From: Sphingobium xanthum
GTDB taxonomy: Bacteria; Pseudomonadota; Alphaproteobacteria; Sphingomonadales; Sphingomonadaceae
Assembly: GCF_019737615.1 (NCBI RefSeq)
Contig: NZ_JAHKKS010000001.1
Coordinates: 558,001 to 622,000, forward strand
Reading direction: 5' to 3'
DNA length: 64,000 bases
The notes under the pieces: model-generated
What the model was told of the DNA's origin: nothing
What the model saw: the letters and a program-made list of their open reading frames with translations, nothing else
Databases searched by the model: none
In this document: positions 1 to 7,922 of the stretch, in pieces
Layout: every line of letters starts with the position of its first letter
Numbering within the stretch: position 1 is the first letter of the stretch
Position numbers and translations under genes: made by a program

Positions 1-1
1 C

Positions 2-1516
2 CGCGTCGTCTGGCTCGGCTCGATCGACGATCATGGCCAGCCCGGCTTCTATGCGATGGACATGCAGGTGAAGGGCGGCAAGATCACGCAGGTCCAGTCC
101 GTGATCCGCCGCAAGGAAGGGCGCCAGCCCTTCGGCGATCCCGTGACCTATGCGCCGGACAAGAAATATGCCGCCAACGTCCCCGCCAAGGCCCGCCTGC
201 CGCGCGGACAGATGACGGCAATCGTCGATGCCTATTTCGCGGCTATGAAGTCCAACGGCGCGACCATCGGCGTCGCGTTCGATCCCGCTTGCGCAGTCAT
301 CGAGAATGCCGTGCGCATGACCGGCAATCTTCCTGCAACCGCCGGCGCGCAAGCCAGCTGCGAAGCCTCGCTGCGGCGCGGCCTCTACGGTGAGCTCGAG
401 GATCTGCGCCATCAGGTGCTGGCGATCGACGAGGCGCGGGGTCTCGTCGCCGCCATCGGTTATCGCGACATGCCCGCCGCCAAGATCAGCTTCACCGCGC
501 AGGATGGCTCCACCTATCCGGCCGAAGCCAAATATCCGCGCACCATGGGCTTCGTGAGCGTGTTCAAGATCGAGGGCGGCAAGATCGCCCGGATCGAGTC
601 CGTCACCAACGAAGTCCAGTATCTGACGCCCGCGCCCTTCGCCCGCAAACCGGCCAGGGACGTGGTGCTCGACGATACCGGCGCCTTCCCCGAGAGCGCC
701 TCGGCGGACGCTGCGGGCAATCTCTATGCCGGCAGCTTCAAGGGCACGATCTACCGGGCGCTTCCCGGCGCCGACAAGGCGATCGCCTGGATCCGCCCGG
801 ATGAGACCAACAAGCTGAACGCCGTACTCGGCGTCCTCGCCGACGAGAAGGCGAATACGCTCTGGGCCTGCTCGATCCCGATGGGCAAGGCTGGCGCGGT
901 GTCCGCGCTGGTCGCGTTCGATCTCAAGACCGGCGCCTTCAAGCAGCGTTACGAGCTGCCGCAGCCGGCCAGTGCCTGCAACGACATCACCATCGCCGAG
1001 GACGGTACCGCTTTCATCGCCGAGACCAGCAACGGCCGCATCTTCACCTTGAAGCCGGGCGCGAGCGAAGTCGCGCTGCTGGTCGAGGACAAGGCGCAAC
1101 TCGTGGGCGTGGACGGCATCGCCTTCAGCGAGGACGGCACGCTCTACGTCAACAATGTGCGTCAGAACACCATGCTGCGCGTCAACCGCAAGGCGGACGG
1201 CAGCTTCGCCAGCCTCACCAAACTCACCGTCTCGCAGCCGCTCAGCGGCCCGGACGGGCTTCGGTCGATCGGAGGCAATCGCTTCCTGCAGGCGGAAGGG
1301 CCGGCGGGGCGGATCAGCCTGCTGACCATCGAGGGCGACATCGTCACGATGAAGGTGCTGAAGGACGGCATGGACGGCGTCCCCGGCGTCACCAGCATCG
1401 GCAATGTCGCCTACGCGGTCGAGAGCAAGGGGCGCTTCCTGTTCGATCCCGCGCTCAAGGGGCAGGATCCCGGCGCCTTCACCTTGCGCGCCGTGCAGAT
1501 CGGAGGGCTGAAATGA
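2..1516 (+). CDS. NTF2/SnoaL-like plus SMP-30-like propeller protein, 5' end outside window
   Basis: The reading frame is open to the left edge, so the true start lies outside the window; the ATG at 56 is internal. About 504 residues are visible. The first ~45 look like the last strands of one NTF2/SnoaL-like domain. A second NTF2-like segment follows to about residue 215 and ends in the typical 'FKIEGGKIARIESV' strand. The remaining ~285 residues resemble an SMP-30/gluconolactonase-type six-bladed propeller, with repeats such as 'DGIAFSEDGTLYVNN' and 'GPDGLRSIGG'. SMP-30 proteins are usually metal-dependent lactonases; activity here is inferred from fold only. The stop overlaps the next gene by 4 bp (ATGA), so this is the visible head of an operon ending in a PQQ dehydrogenase. 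A sugar- or aryl-lactonase role, or a purely binding role, are both possible. Confidence 0.75.
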   Translation, partial: RVVWLGSIDDHGQPGFYAMDMQVKGGKITQVQSVIRRKEGRQPFGDPVTYAPDKKYAANVPAKARLPRGQMTAIVDAYFAAMKSNGATIGVAFDPACAVIENAVRMTGNLPATAGAQASCEASLRRGLYGELEDLRHQVLAIDEARGLVAAIGYRDMPAAKISFTAQDGSTYPAEAKYPRTMGFVSVFKIEGGKIARIESVTNEVQYLTPAPFARKPARDVVLDDTGAFPESASADAAGNLYAGSFKGTIYRALPGADKAIAWIRPDETNKLNAVLGVLADEKANTLWACSIPMGKAGAVSALVAFDLKTGAFKQRYELPQPASACNDITIAEDGTAFIAETSNGRIFTLKPGASEVALLVEDKAQLVGVDGIAFSEDGTLYVNNVRQNTMLRVNRKADGSFASLTKLTVSQPLSGPDGLRSIGGNRFLQAEGPAGRISLLTIEGDIVTMKVLKDGMDGVPGVTSIGNVAYAVESKGRFLFDPALKGQDPGAFTLRAVQIGGLK

Positions 1517-2223
1517 GAGCTGTCATCGCAGCGATGATCGGGGCGGGCCTGCTGGCTACGACCCCGGTCTGCGCGCAGGGCAATGTCGACGCGGAGATCG
1601 CCGCGCTCACCCTGCGCGTCCAGAAGCTGGAGGGCGCCCGCGCCGTCAAGAAGCTCCAGCGCGCCTTCGGCTTCTATGTCGATCGCGGCCTGTGGGACGA
1701 CGCGGCCGATCTCTTCACGGACAACGGCACGGTCGAGATCGGCGTCGATGGCGTCTATGTCGGCAAGGCCCGCATCCGGGATTATTTGAAGCGCCTCCAC
1801 GGCAATCAGGACGGCCTCATCTACGGCCAGCTCAACGAGTGGGTGACGCTCCAGCCGGTCGTCGACATCGCCGCCGACGGGCGCAGCGCCAAGGCGCGCT
1901 GGCGCGATCTCGGCATGCTCGGCCAGCACAAGAAGCATGCCGAGTGGCGCGACGGCATCTACGAGAACGACTATGTGAAGGAGGACGGGATCTGGAAGAT
2001 CAAGTCGCTCCATCTCTTCGTCAACTTCGTCGCGCCGGTCGAAAAGGGCTGGGCGCGGCTCAAGGCGGGCGAGGGCGTGGCGCAAAGCGCTGCGAGCAAG
2101 GCCTTTCCGCCCGATCGCCCGTCGACCGTGCGCGGCGGCAAATCCTTCCCGGATACGCAGATCCCCGCTTTCCATGGTCCCAATCCGGTCACCGGCCGCA
2201 CCATCACGGAGGCCCCGAAATGA
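1513..2223 (+). CDS. exported NTF2/SnoaL-like protein, paralogue 1 of 3
   Basis: A 236-residue protein with a Sec signal peptide (residues 1-22, cleavage after 'PVCA'). A short predicted helix ('LTLRVQKLEGARAVKKLQ') leads into an NTF2/SnoaL-like cone fold at about residues 40-170, with the typical 'FGFYVDRGLWDDAADLF' helix and 'GIYENDYVKEDGIWKI' strand. The C-terminal tail carries 'AFHGPNPVTGR', which is shared with the next two proteins. The start overlaps the upstream stop by 4 bp and its own stop overlaps the next start by 4 bp, so the genes are probably translationally coupled. NTF2-like proteins may be isomerases, dehydratases or binding proteins. The catalytic residues cannot be assigned here, so only an envelope role next to the PQQ dehydrogenase is suggested. 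Confidence 0.8.
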   Translation: MRAVIAAMIGAGLLATTPVCAQGNVDAEIAALTLRVQKLEGARAVKKLQRAFGFYVDRGLWDDAADLFTDNGTVEIGVDGVYVGKARIRDYLKRLHGNQDGLIYGQLNEWVTLQPVVDIAADGRSAKARWRDLGMLGQHKKHAEWRDGIYENDYVKEDGIWKIKSLHLFVNFVAPVEKGWARLKAGEGVAQSAASKAFPPDRPSTVRGGKSFPDTQIPAFHGPNPVTGRTITEAPK

Positions 2224-3011
2224 GCCTGCGCACTCTCATCAAGGCCGCACTCCTGCTCGGCCTCGCCGCGCCGCTGGCCATGCCCGCCGCCGCGCAGAAC
2301 GACGTCCGCTCGAAGCTCGCGGCCTACAAGCATCGCGTGATGCTGCTCGAGGATCAGGACGCCATCGAGAACCTGCAGGCGACCTTCGGATATTATTTCG
2401 ACAAGGGCCTGTGGAACCAGGCAGCCGGGCTGTTCACCGCGCGCGGCAGCTTCGAATATGGCCAGCGCGGCGTCTATGTCGGCCCCGCGCGCATCCAGCA
2501 GGCGATGCTCCTGTTCGGGCCGCAGGGCCTCGCCAAGGGCCGCCTCAACAATCACATGATGCTCCAGCCGATCGTCGTCGTCGCGCCGAACGGCCAGACC
2601 GCGACCGGCCGCTGGCAAGGCATGGTGATGCTCTCCGAGCCCGGCCAGAACGGCAAATGGGGCGTTGGCATCTATGAGAATGAGTATGTGAAGGAAGGCG
2701 GCGCCTGGAAGCTCTCCAAGCTGCATTTCTACATGACGGCGCTGACCGATTACGATCTCGGCTTCGCCAAATATGCGATCCAGATGGACGGGCCGAGCGC
2801 GCTCTTCCCGCCGGATCAGCCGCCGACGGAAGTCTATCGCTCCTTCCCGAACGCCTATTTGCCGGCCTTCAGCTATGATCATCCGGTCACCGGCAAGTCG
2901 CTCAAGACCCTGCCGATGGCGGGCGACGACATTGTCGGCCGGCCCGATCGCGGCATGGACAGCGGCCCGCGCGAAGAAAGCAGCGCCGCAAGGGGGATGA
3001 GGCAACAATGA
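2220..3011 (+). CDS. exported NTF2/SnoaL-like protein, paralogue 2 of 3
   Basis: A 263-residue protein. The start at 2220 is chosen because it gives a clean signal peptide (residues 1-25, ending 'MPAAAA') and a 4-bp ATGA overlap with the preceding gene; the frame stays open upstream, but that extension is Arg-rich shadow sequence. The NTF2-like domain covers about residues 40-175 ('LEDQDAIENLQATFGYYFDK', then 'GIYENEYVKEGGAWKLSKL'). A tail containing 'AFSYDHPVTGKSL' corresponds to the PVTG motif of its neighbours. After the tail there is an extra ~35-residue extension with no recognisable domain. Like the flanking paralogues it should be periplasmic. Its substrate and chemistry are unknown; position in the operon suggests it acts with the PQQ dehydrogenase at 3799. 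Confidence 0.8.
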   Translation: MSLRTLIKAALLLGLAAPLAMPAAAQNDVRSKLAAYKHRVMLLEDQDAIENLQATFGYYFDKGLWNQAAGLFTARGSFEYGQRGVYVGPARIQQAMLLFGPQGLAKGRLNNHMMLQPIVVVAPNGQTATGRWQGMVMLSEPGQNGKWGVGIYENEYVKEGGAWKLSKLHFYMTALTDYDLGFAKYAIQMDGPSALFPPDQPPTEVYRSFPNAYLPAFSYDHPVTGKSLKTLPMAGDDIVGRPDRGMDSGPREESSAARGMRQQ

Positions 3012-3802
3012 TGACACGCTCGCATGTCGCCGCGGCCCTGCTCGCCGCCTCGCCGCTGCTCGGCGCAGCGCCCGCCATCGCCCAGTCCGCGCAGGACAAG
3101 CTCGCCGAGCTGGACAAGCGCATCACGCGCCTCGAGGATCTGAACGCCATCGAGCGGCTCCAGCGCAGCTATGGCTATTTCGTCGACAAGAGCCAATGGG
3201 TGCCGCTCTCCGAGCTGTTCACCGAGGACGCGACGCTGGAGATCGGCGGCAAGGGGCTCTTCCTCGGCAAGAAGCGCGTGCTCGAATATATGCAGACCGC
3301 GTTTGGCAAGGACGGCACCAAGCCCGGCTCGCTCGCCAATCATATGCAGTTCCAGCCCATCCCGGACGTGAGCGCGGACGGCAAGACCGGCTGGATCCGC
3401 TCGCGCGCCTTCGTCATGAGCAATGGCGGCTGGGGCCTCCCGCTCTATGAGAACCAGTATCGCAAGGAGGAAGGCGTCTGGAAGATCAGCCGCCTGACCG
3501 GGCCGTTCACGATGTACACGAACTGGGACGGCTGGGGGAAATGGGCCATGAACAACACCTGGCCCGACAAGTTCGATCCGCCGCCGGATCTGCCGCCGTC
3601 CTTCGTCTATCTGACCTATCCGGCCTATTACATCATTCCGTTCCACTATCCGAACCCGGTGACCGGCAAGTCCTTCCCGATCGAGAAGGCGGACATCGGC
3701 GCGCATGCCGCGCCGCCGGGTACGAAGGTGCAGCAGGACTGGTCAACGATCGGCCGGCTTGTGGACGGCTCGCAGCCGATCGGTGAACCGCCCAGGGAAT
3801 GA
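3008..3802 (+). CDS. exported NTF2/SnoaL-like protein, paralogue 3 of 3
   Basis: A 264-residue protein with a signal peptide (residues 1-26, 'LLGAAPAIAQ') and an NTF2-like domain at about residues 35-170, opened by 'LDKRITRLEDLNAIERLQ'. The C-terminal region keeps 'PFHYPNPVTGKSF'. Two start codons are adjacent (3008 and 3011); 3008 overlaps the upstream stop by 4 bp. The stop overlaps the PQQ dehydrogenase start by 4 bp, so production of the two proteins is likely coupled. Three tandem, clearly related but diverged copies suggest repeated duplication within this operon, and perhaps a hetero-oligomer or different ligand preferences. The function is not known. Confidence 0.8.
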   Translation: MMTRSHVAAALLAASPLLGAAPAIAQSAQDKLAELDKRITRLEDLNAIERLQRSYGYFVDKSQWVPLSELFTEDATLEIGGKGLFLGKKRVLEYMQTAFGKDGTKPGSLANHMQFQPIPDVSADGKTGWIRSRAFVMSNGGWGLPLYENQYRKEEGVWKISRLTGPFTMYTNWDGWGKWAMNNTWPDKFDPPPDLPPSFVYLTYPAYYIIPFHYPNPVTGKSFPIEKADIGAHAAPPGTKVQQDWSTIGRLVDGSQPIGEPPRE

Positions 3803-5943
3803 CGAGGATGACGATCTGGAAGAAGCCGGCCGCGCTGATCGGCGCGCTGGCGCTGTGCCTGTCTGGTCTCGGTCTCGCCGTCGCGCAGGAGGGGAAGCAG
3901 CCCGCCGCCGTCGACAGCGCGCGCATGGCCGCGCAGGACAAGGACGGCAATGACTGGCTGCATGACGGGCGCACCTACAGCGCCCAGCGCTATTCGCCGC
4001 TGACCCAGATCGACGCGTCGAACGTCAGCCGCCTCGGCATCGCCTGGTATGACGAGCTGGACACGTTCCGCGGCGTCGAGGCGACGCCCATCTATGCCGA
4101 TGGCGTGCTCTACAACATCCTGCCCTGGAACATCGCGGTCGCCTATGATGCCCGCACCGGCAAGCGGCTGTGGACCTACGATCCCAAGGTGCCGCGCGAA
4201 TATGGCCGCTACACCTGCTGCGAGCCGGTGGCGCGCGGCCTCGCCATGTGGAACGGCAAGATCATCATCGCCACGCTCGACGGCCGCCTGATCGGCCTCG
4301 ATGCACGGACGGGCGCGCCCCTCTGGTCGACCCAGACCGTCCCCAAGGACATGCCCTATACGATCACCGGCGCGCCGCGCGTGTTCGATGGCAAGGTGGT
4401 CGTCGGCAATGCCGGCGGCGATCTCGGTATTCGCGGCTTCGTCTCGGCTTATGATGCGGACACCGGCAAGAAGCTCTGGAAATTCTTCCTGACTCCCGGC
4501 GATCCCGCCAAGGGCGCGGACGGCGAGGCCTCCGATCCGGTCATGGAGATGATCCGCAAGACCTGGTCGGGCGACTACTGGAAGCTCGGCGGCGGCGCCA
4601 ATCCGTGGGACAGCATTTCCTACGATCCCAAGCTCAAGCTCGTCTATGTCGGCACCGGCAACGGCTCGCCGCTCAGCTGGTATCATCGCAGCGCCGGCAG
4701 GGGCGACAATCTGTTCGTCTGCTCGATCGTCGCGCTGCACGCCGAGACCGGCAAATATGCCTGGCACTATCAGATGGTGCCCGAGGAGGACTGGGATTAC
4801 ACCTGCACCTCCTCGATCGTCAGCGCGGACCTGAAGATCAAGGGCAGGATGCGCCAGGTCATCATGCAGGCGCCCAAGAACGGCTTCTTCTACGTGATCG
4901 ACCGCAAGACCGGCCAGTTCATCTCGGCCGAGAAGATCGCGCCGGTCAACTGGGCGACAAGCATCGATCCCAAAACCGGCCGCCCGAACATCAATCCCGC
5001 CGTGCATTATGATCAGGACCCGGTGCTGGTGATGCCGGGGCCGGGCGGGGCGCATAACTGGTTCCCCATGGGCTACAGCCCGCGCACCAAGCTCGCTTAT
5101 CTGCCGCTCTACGAGTCCGGCATGGTCTATGCGCTGGATCGCAACTTCGTGCCCAAGCCGTTCCGCTCGAACGCGGGCTGGGGCGGCTATACCGGCGAGG
5201 CGCTCAAGAAGCGGATCGAGCTGATGAAGGAGGTCGCCGCGATGGACAAGGCATTCCTCCTCGCCTGGGATCCGGCGACGCAGAAGCCGGCCTGGAAGAT
5301 CCCGCTGCCGCGCCACGGCAATGGCGGCGTGATGATCACGGCGAGCGATCTCGTCTTCGAGGGCACCACCAAGCAGACCTTGTCCGCGTTCGACGCCCGC
5401 ACCGGCAAGACCCTGTGGGATTATCCGATCCAGAGCGCACCGGTCGGCGGCGTGATCACCTACATGCTCGATGGCGTGCAATATATCGCGGTCAATGCCG
5501 GCTGGGGCGGCGGCGCGGCGCAGGTCGAGCGCGGGCAGGGCATCGAAATGCCGCGCGCCTCGGCCCGCCTCGTCGTCTTCAAGCTCGGCGGCACCGTCCA
5601 GCTCCCCGCGCTCAAGCCCGAGGAAAAGGCGCCTGAGCCACCGCCGCTGACCGCCAGTGAGGCAACGATCACGCGCGGCGCCCAGCTCTATGCGCAGACC
5701 TGTCAGGTCTGCCACGGCGATCAGGTGATCGGCGGCGTCAAGGACCTGCGCAAGATGACCCGCGAGACCCACGGCAAGTTCAACGACATCGTGCTCAAGG
5801 GCATCTACGCCGACAAGGGCATGGCCAGCTTCGCCGACCTGCTGAAGCCCGACGAGGTGGATGCCATCCACGGCTACATCATCGCCCGCTCCAACGAGGA
5901 CTGGGGCCGCTCGCGCGAAAGCACGGGCGACGGGCCGCACTGA
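3799..5943 (+). CDS. exported quinohemoprotein (PQQ plus cytochrome c) alcohol dehydrogenase-like
   Basis: A 714-residue type-II quinohemoprotein. It has a signal peptide (about residues 1-29), an eight-bladed PQQ propeller with W-motif repeats ('DARTGKRLWTYDPKV'), the adjacent cysteine pair Cys140-Cys141 that forms the disulfide ring near PQQ, and the catalytic aspartate Asp333 in 'EEDWDYTCT'. A C-terminal cytochrome c domain carries the heme motif C635QVCH639 and probable axial Met675. The residue two after Asp333 is Thr, not Asp, which fits the calcium-type rather than the lanthanide-type enzymes. Such enzymes oxidise alcohols or aldehydes in the periplasm and pass electrons through the built-in heme to the respiratory chain. 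The substrate is not predictable. It is the last gene of the operon. No PQQ biosynthesis genes are in the window. Confidence 0.9.
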   Translation: MTRMTIWKKPAALIGALALCLSGLGLAVAQEGKQPAAVDSARMAAQDKDGNDWLHDGRTYSAQRYSPLTQIDASNVSRLGIAWYDELDTFRGVEATPIYADGVLYNILPWNIAVAYDARTGKRLWTYDPKVPREYGRYTCCEPVARGLAMWNGKIIIATLDGRLIGLDARTGAPLWSTQTVPKDMPYTITGAPRVFDGKVVVGNAGGDLGIRGFVSAYDADTGKKLWKFFLTPGDPAKGADGEASDPVMEMIRKTWSGDYWKLGGGANPWDSISYDPKLKLVYVGTGNGSPLSWYHRSAGRGDNLFVCSIVALHAETGKYAWHYQMVPEEDWDYTCTSSIVSADLKIKGRMRQVIMQAPKNGFFYVIDRKTGQFISAEKIAPVNWATSIDPKTGRPNINPAVHYDQDPVLVMPGPGGAHNWFPMGYSPRTKLAYLPLYESGMVYALDRNFVPKPFRSNAGWGGYTGEALKKRIELMKEVAAMDKAFLLAWDPATQKPAWKIPLPRHGNGGVMITASDLVFEGTTKQTLSAFDARTGKTLWDYPIQSAPVGGVITYMLDGVQYIAVNAGWGGGAAQVERGQGIEMPRASARLVVFKLGGTVQLPALKPEEKAPEPPPLTASEATITRGAQLYAQTCQVCHGDQVIGGVKDLRKMTRETHGKFNDIVLKGIYADKGMASFADLLKPDEVDAIHGYIIARSNEDWGRSRESTGDGPH

Positions 5944-6013
5944 GCGGCGTCCGGCAGTTCACGAAGAGCCGCTGAGCGCTTCTGCCGAAGGCGTGGCGAA
6001 CAGCTGACAATCG

Positions 6014-6340
6014 CTAGGCGCTTGCCTTCTCGTCATCCATCGTCGCGAAAACGGCGAACGCGACGAGGCCCGCGGCGGTGACCAGCGGATTGCGGATCAC
6101 GAAGCGCAGCGCCGCATTGGCGATCCTGGGGGCGAGGGCGGCCACTGCCATCTTGGCGAGCGTGCTCGGCTCTTCGTGCTTGAGCGACTGGACGAGCGGC
6201 TGCGCGGCCTTGGCGCCGGTTCGAGCGGCGGCGGCGCTGGCACGCTTCACGGTCTGCGCGACCTTCTTGAGTCGCGGCTGCGGGGCAGCGGTCTTCACGG
6301 TCTTGCGCGGCGTCTTGGCGATGGCGGTGTGCTGGTTCAC
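6014..6340 (-). CDS. small Lys/Ala-rich membrane protein
   Basis: A 108-residue protein with a GTG start at 6340, chosen because GAGAGG lies just upstream and because the Lys/Ala/Thr-rich composition begins there; the open frame further upstream is not protein-like. Residues 1-60 are strongly basic and low in complexity, resembling histone H1-like tails ('KTPRKTVKTAAPQPRLKK'). Residues 70-100 form a hydrophobic helix ('NPLVTAAGLVAFAVFATM') followed by a short acidic end. It may tether to the inner membrane with its basic part on DNA or on acidic lipid, but that is inference. No family was recognised. It converges on the PQQ dehydrogenase gene 70 bp away. Confidence 0.6.
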   Translation of the reverse strand: MNQHTAIAKTPRKTVKTAAPQPRLKKVAQTVKRASAAAARTGAKAAQPLVQSLKHEEPSTLAKMAVAALAPRIANAALRFVIRNPLVTAAGLVAFAVFATMDDEKASA

Positions 6341-6783
6341 GGGCGGCCTCTCTCGATGCGGATCTGATGATTTCAGAACGTCGCGAGAGGGACGTCGTTC
6401 CCGAGGGCATGTCCGCCTGATGGCTGCTTCAACCCAACCCCAGCAGTGCTCCTGCGAAGGCAGGAGCCCAAGGCGGCTATGCTCGTCGATTGAGCCCCGG
6501 GCTCCTGCTTTCGCAGGAGCACAAGGAATTGCCTGTCCTACAGCCCACATTCCATGGCAGCCTTCCATCCTCGCGCAGAACTACCGCGCGAGCTTCCGCT
6601 CCTTCTCATCGTCCAGAAAACCGCCAAACCGGCGGGCCGTTCTCGGCCCCGCGCCGACTTTTGCGGAATCACCATGCGCGATATGCGCGACCTTGGAGAA
6701 GTTAGGAGGCCAACCCCTTGAAATCGCGTGATCCGCAAATTGCCCGGGTAACCGCTAAATCCCCCAATGGAGGCATTTGCCCG
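6341..6783. other. 443-bp intergenic region with a repeat
   Basis: No convincing gene. It contains the inverted repeat at 6446-6522 and a stretch at 6640-6780 without coding character. It lies between the small basic membrane protein and the histidine phosphatase gene, both on the minus strand. Confidence 0.5.
6446..6522. repeat. inverted repeat pair (REP-like, CTCCTGCGAA type)
   Basis: The arm at 6446-6469 (core GCTCCTGCGAAGGCAGGAGC) and the arm at 6499-6522 (core GCTCCTGCTTTCGCAGGAGC) are near-perfect inverted copies, and each is itself a hairpin. The 29-bp spacer is non-coding. The architecture matches the pair at 23081-23163, which suggests dispersed REP/BIME-like units. Confidence 0.75.
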
Positions 6784-7383
6784 TCAGACGATCGCCGCAG
6801 TGCAATCGATCTCGACAATCGCGCCCGGATCGAGCCGGTAAATCACCCCCTGCGGCACCGTCAGATTGAACGCCTCCTCCTGCGGCAGGCTGGCGTGGAG
6901 CTTGCGCAAAACCCGGCTGGCAACCCCATGCGATACCACGACTCGGACTGCCGCCGTATGATCGGCCACACGCTGGAGCGCCGCCGCCAGCCGCGCCTCG
7001 AAGCCCTCATAGCGCTCGCCGTCCGGCGTCTGGAAATGCCAGCTGTTGCTGGCGAGCTTGCTCCAGCCGCCGTTCGTCTCCCGATCGACTTCCGCCCCGG
7101 TCTTCCCGTCCCACGAGCCGAGACTGATCTCGGCAAGGCCATCATCGATGATCGGCGCGGAGGCGATGCCGGCTTCCTCTGCAATATAGCCCGCCGTCTG
7201 CAACGCTCGCCCGCGCGGGCTGCTGAACAGGGCCACATTCTGCGGGTCGATCAGGTCGCGCAGGGCCTTGCCCATCGCGCGGGCCTGCGCCGCGCCGCGT
7301 GTCGTCAGCGGGGAATCCAGCCCGCCCTGAAACCGGCGCGCGACGTTGAACTCGGTCTCGCCGTGGCGAATGAGGTAGATCAT
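6784..7383 (-). CDS. histidine phosphatase family protein
   Basis: A 199-residue protein. The start at 7383 is chosen because the family hallmark follows at once: 'IYLIRHGETEFN', with the RHG motif at residues 6-8. The second catalytic histidine is in 'VVVSHGVASR'. The C-terminal 'EEAFNLTVPQGVIYRL' is also typical. Members of this phosphoglycerate-mutase-like superfamily include small-molecule phosphatases such as alpha-ribazole phosphatase and GpmB. No cobalamin genes are nearby, so the substrate is left open. It starts 5 bp after the GNAT gene stop and is probably co-transcribed with it. Confidence 0.85.
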   Translation of the reverse strand: MIYLIRHGETEFNVARRFQGGLDSPLTTRGAAQARAMGKALRDLIDPQNVALFSSPRGRALQTAGYIAEEAGIASAPIIDDGLAEISLGSWDGKTGAEVDRETNGGWSKLASNSWHFQTPDGERYEGFEARLAAALQRVADHTAAVRVVVSHGVASRVLRKLHASLPQEEAFNLTVPQGVIYRLDPGAIVEIDCTAAIV

Positions 7384-7388
7384 TGGGG

Positions 7389-7889
7389 CTATCGAACCAT
7401 CAGCTGATAGGGGATGCGGGTGCCGCCGATCTCGTGGAAGCCGGGTTCGGTCGGCAGGAAGCCGAACGAGCGATAAAAGTCCACGGCATTCAGCGTTGCG
7501 CGCACGCGAAGGATCGGCCGGCCGGCGGTCCGGGCATCGAGCGTACAGGCATCGACCAGCAGGGAGCCGATGCCCTGGCCCTGCGCGGGCGGCACGACGA
7601 AGGTCGAGAGGATCTCGCCCTCCGCCCATGACGCATAGCCGGCGACCATACCCTGCATTTCGGCAACGAGGAACTGATCGCCTCGCGCCAGCGCCCGCTC
7701 GAAGGCGCGCTCGCTGTTCGCGCCTGCCAGCACCGCGATGTGCTGCGCGGTGTAGTGCGAAGAGAAGTCCTCCCGCAGGCAGATATCCTTGATCATCTGG
7801 ATCAGCGCCACGTCATCGGGCCGGAGCGAGCGGACATGAGCATCCCGCCGCGGTCGCTCACCGGGCGTCGGCTCCTCGCGCAAATTCAT
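7389..7889 (-). CDS. GNAT family N-acetyltransferase
   Basis: A 166-residue protein with a single GNAT domain. The acetyl-CoA pyrophosphate loop is visible as 'VVPPAQGQGIGSLLVDA' (Q/R-x-x-G-x-G/A type). The late 'NAVDFYRSFGFLPTEPGF' segment is the usual alpha4-beta7 end of the fold. It transfers an acetyl group from acetyl-CoA to an amine; the acceptor is unknown. It lies 33 bp downstream of the second PQQ dehydrogenase and 5 bp upstream of the histidine phosphatase, so the three may form one unit. The cytoplasmic location sets it apart from the exported dehydrogenase. Confidence 0.85.
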   Translation of the reverse strand: MNLREEPTPGERPRRDAHVRSLRPDDVALIQMIKDICLREDFSSHYTAQHIAVLAGANSERAFERALARGDQFLVAEMQGMVAGYASWAEGEILSTFVVPPAQGQGIGSLLVDACTLDARTAGRPILRVRATLNAVDFYRSFGFLPTEPGFHEIGGTRIPYQLMVR

Positions 7890-7922
7890 ATCGGCACCCC
7901 CACAGTGCGTGGCGCGCCGGTC

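Noticed and set aside
1692..2219. Upstream extension of the second NTF2-like gene frame
   Set aside because: The Arg-rich sequence overlaps paralogue 1 in another frame; the signal peptide and ATGA overlap place the start at 2220.
3646..5940. Very long antisense open frame opposite the first PQQ dehydrogenase (764 codons)
   Set aside because: It is Arg/Asp/Gly-rich without domain character and lies wholly opposite a clear enzyme gene; such frames are a by-product of high GC.
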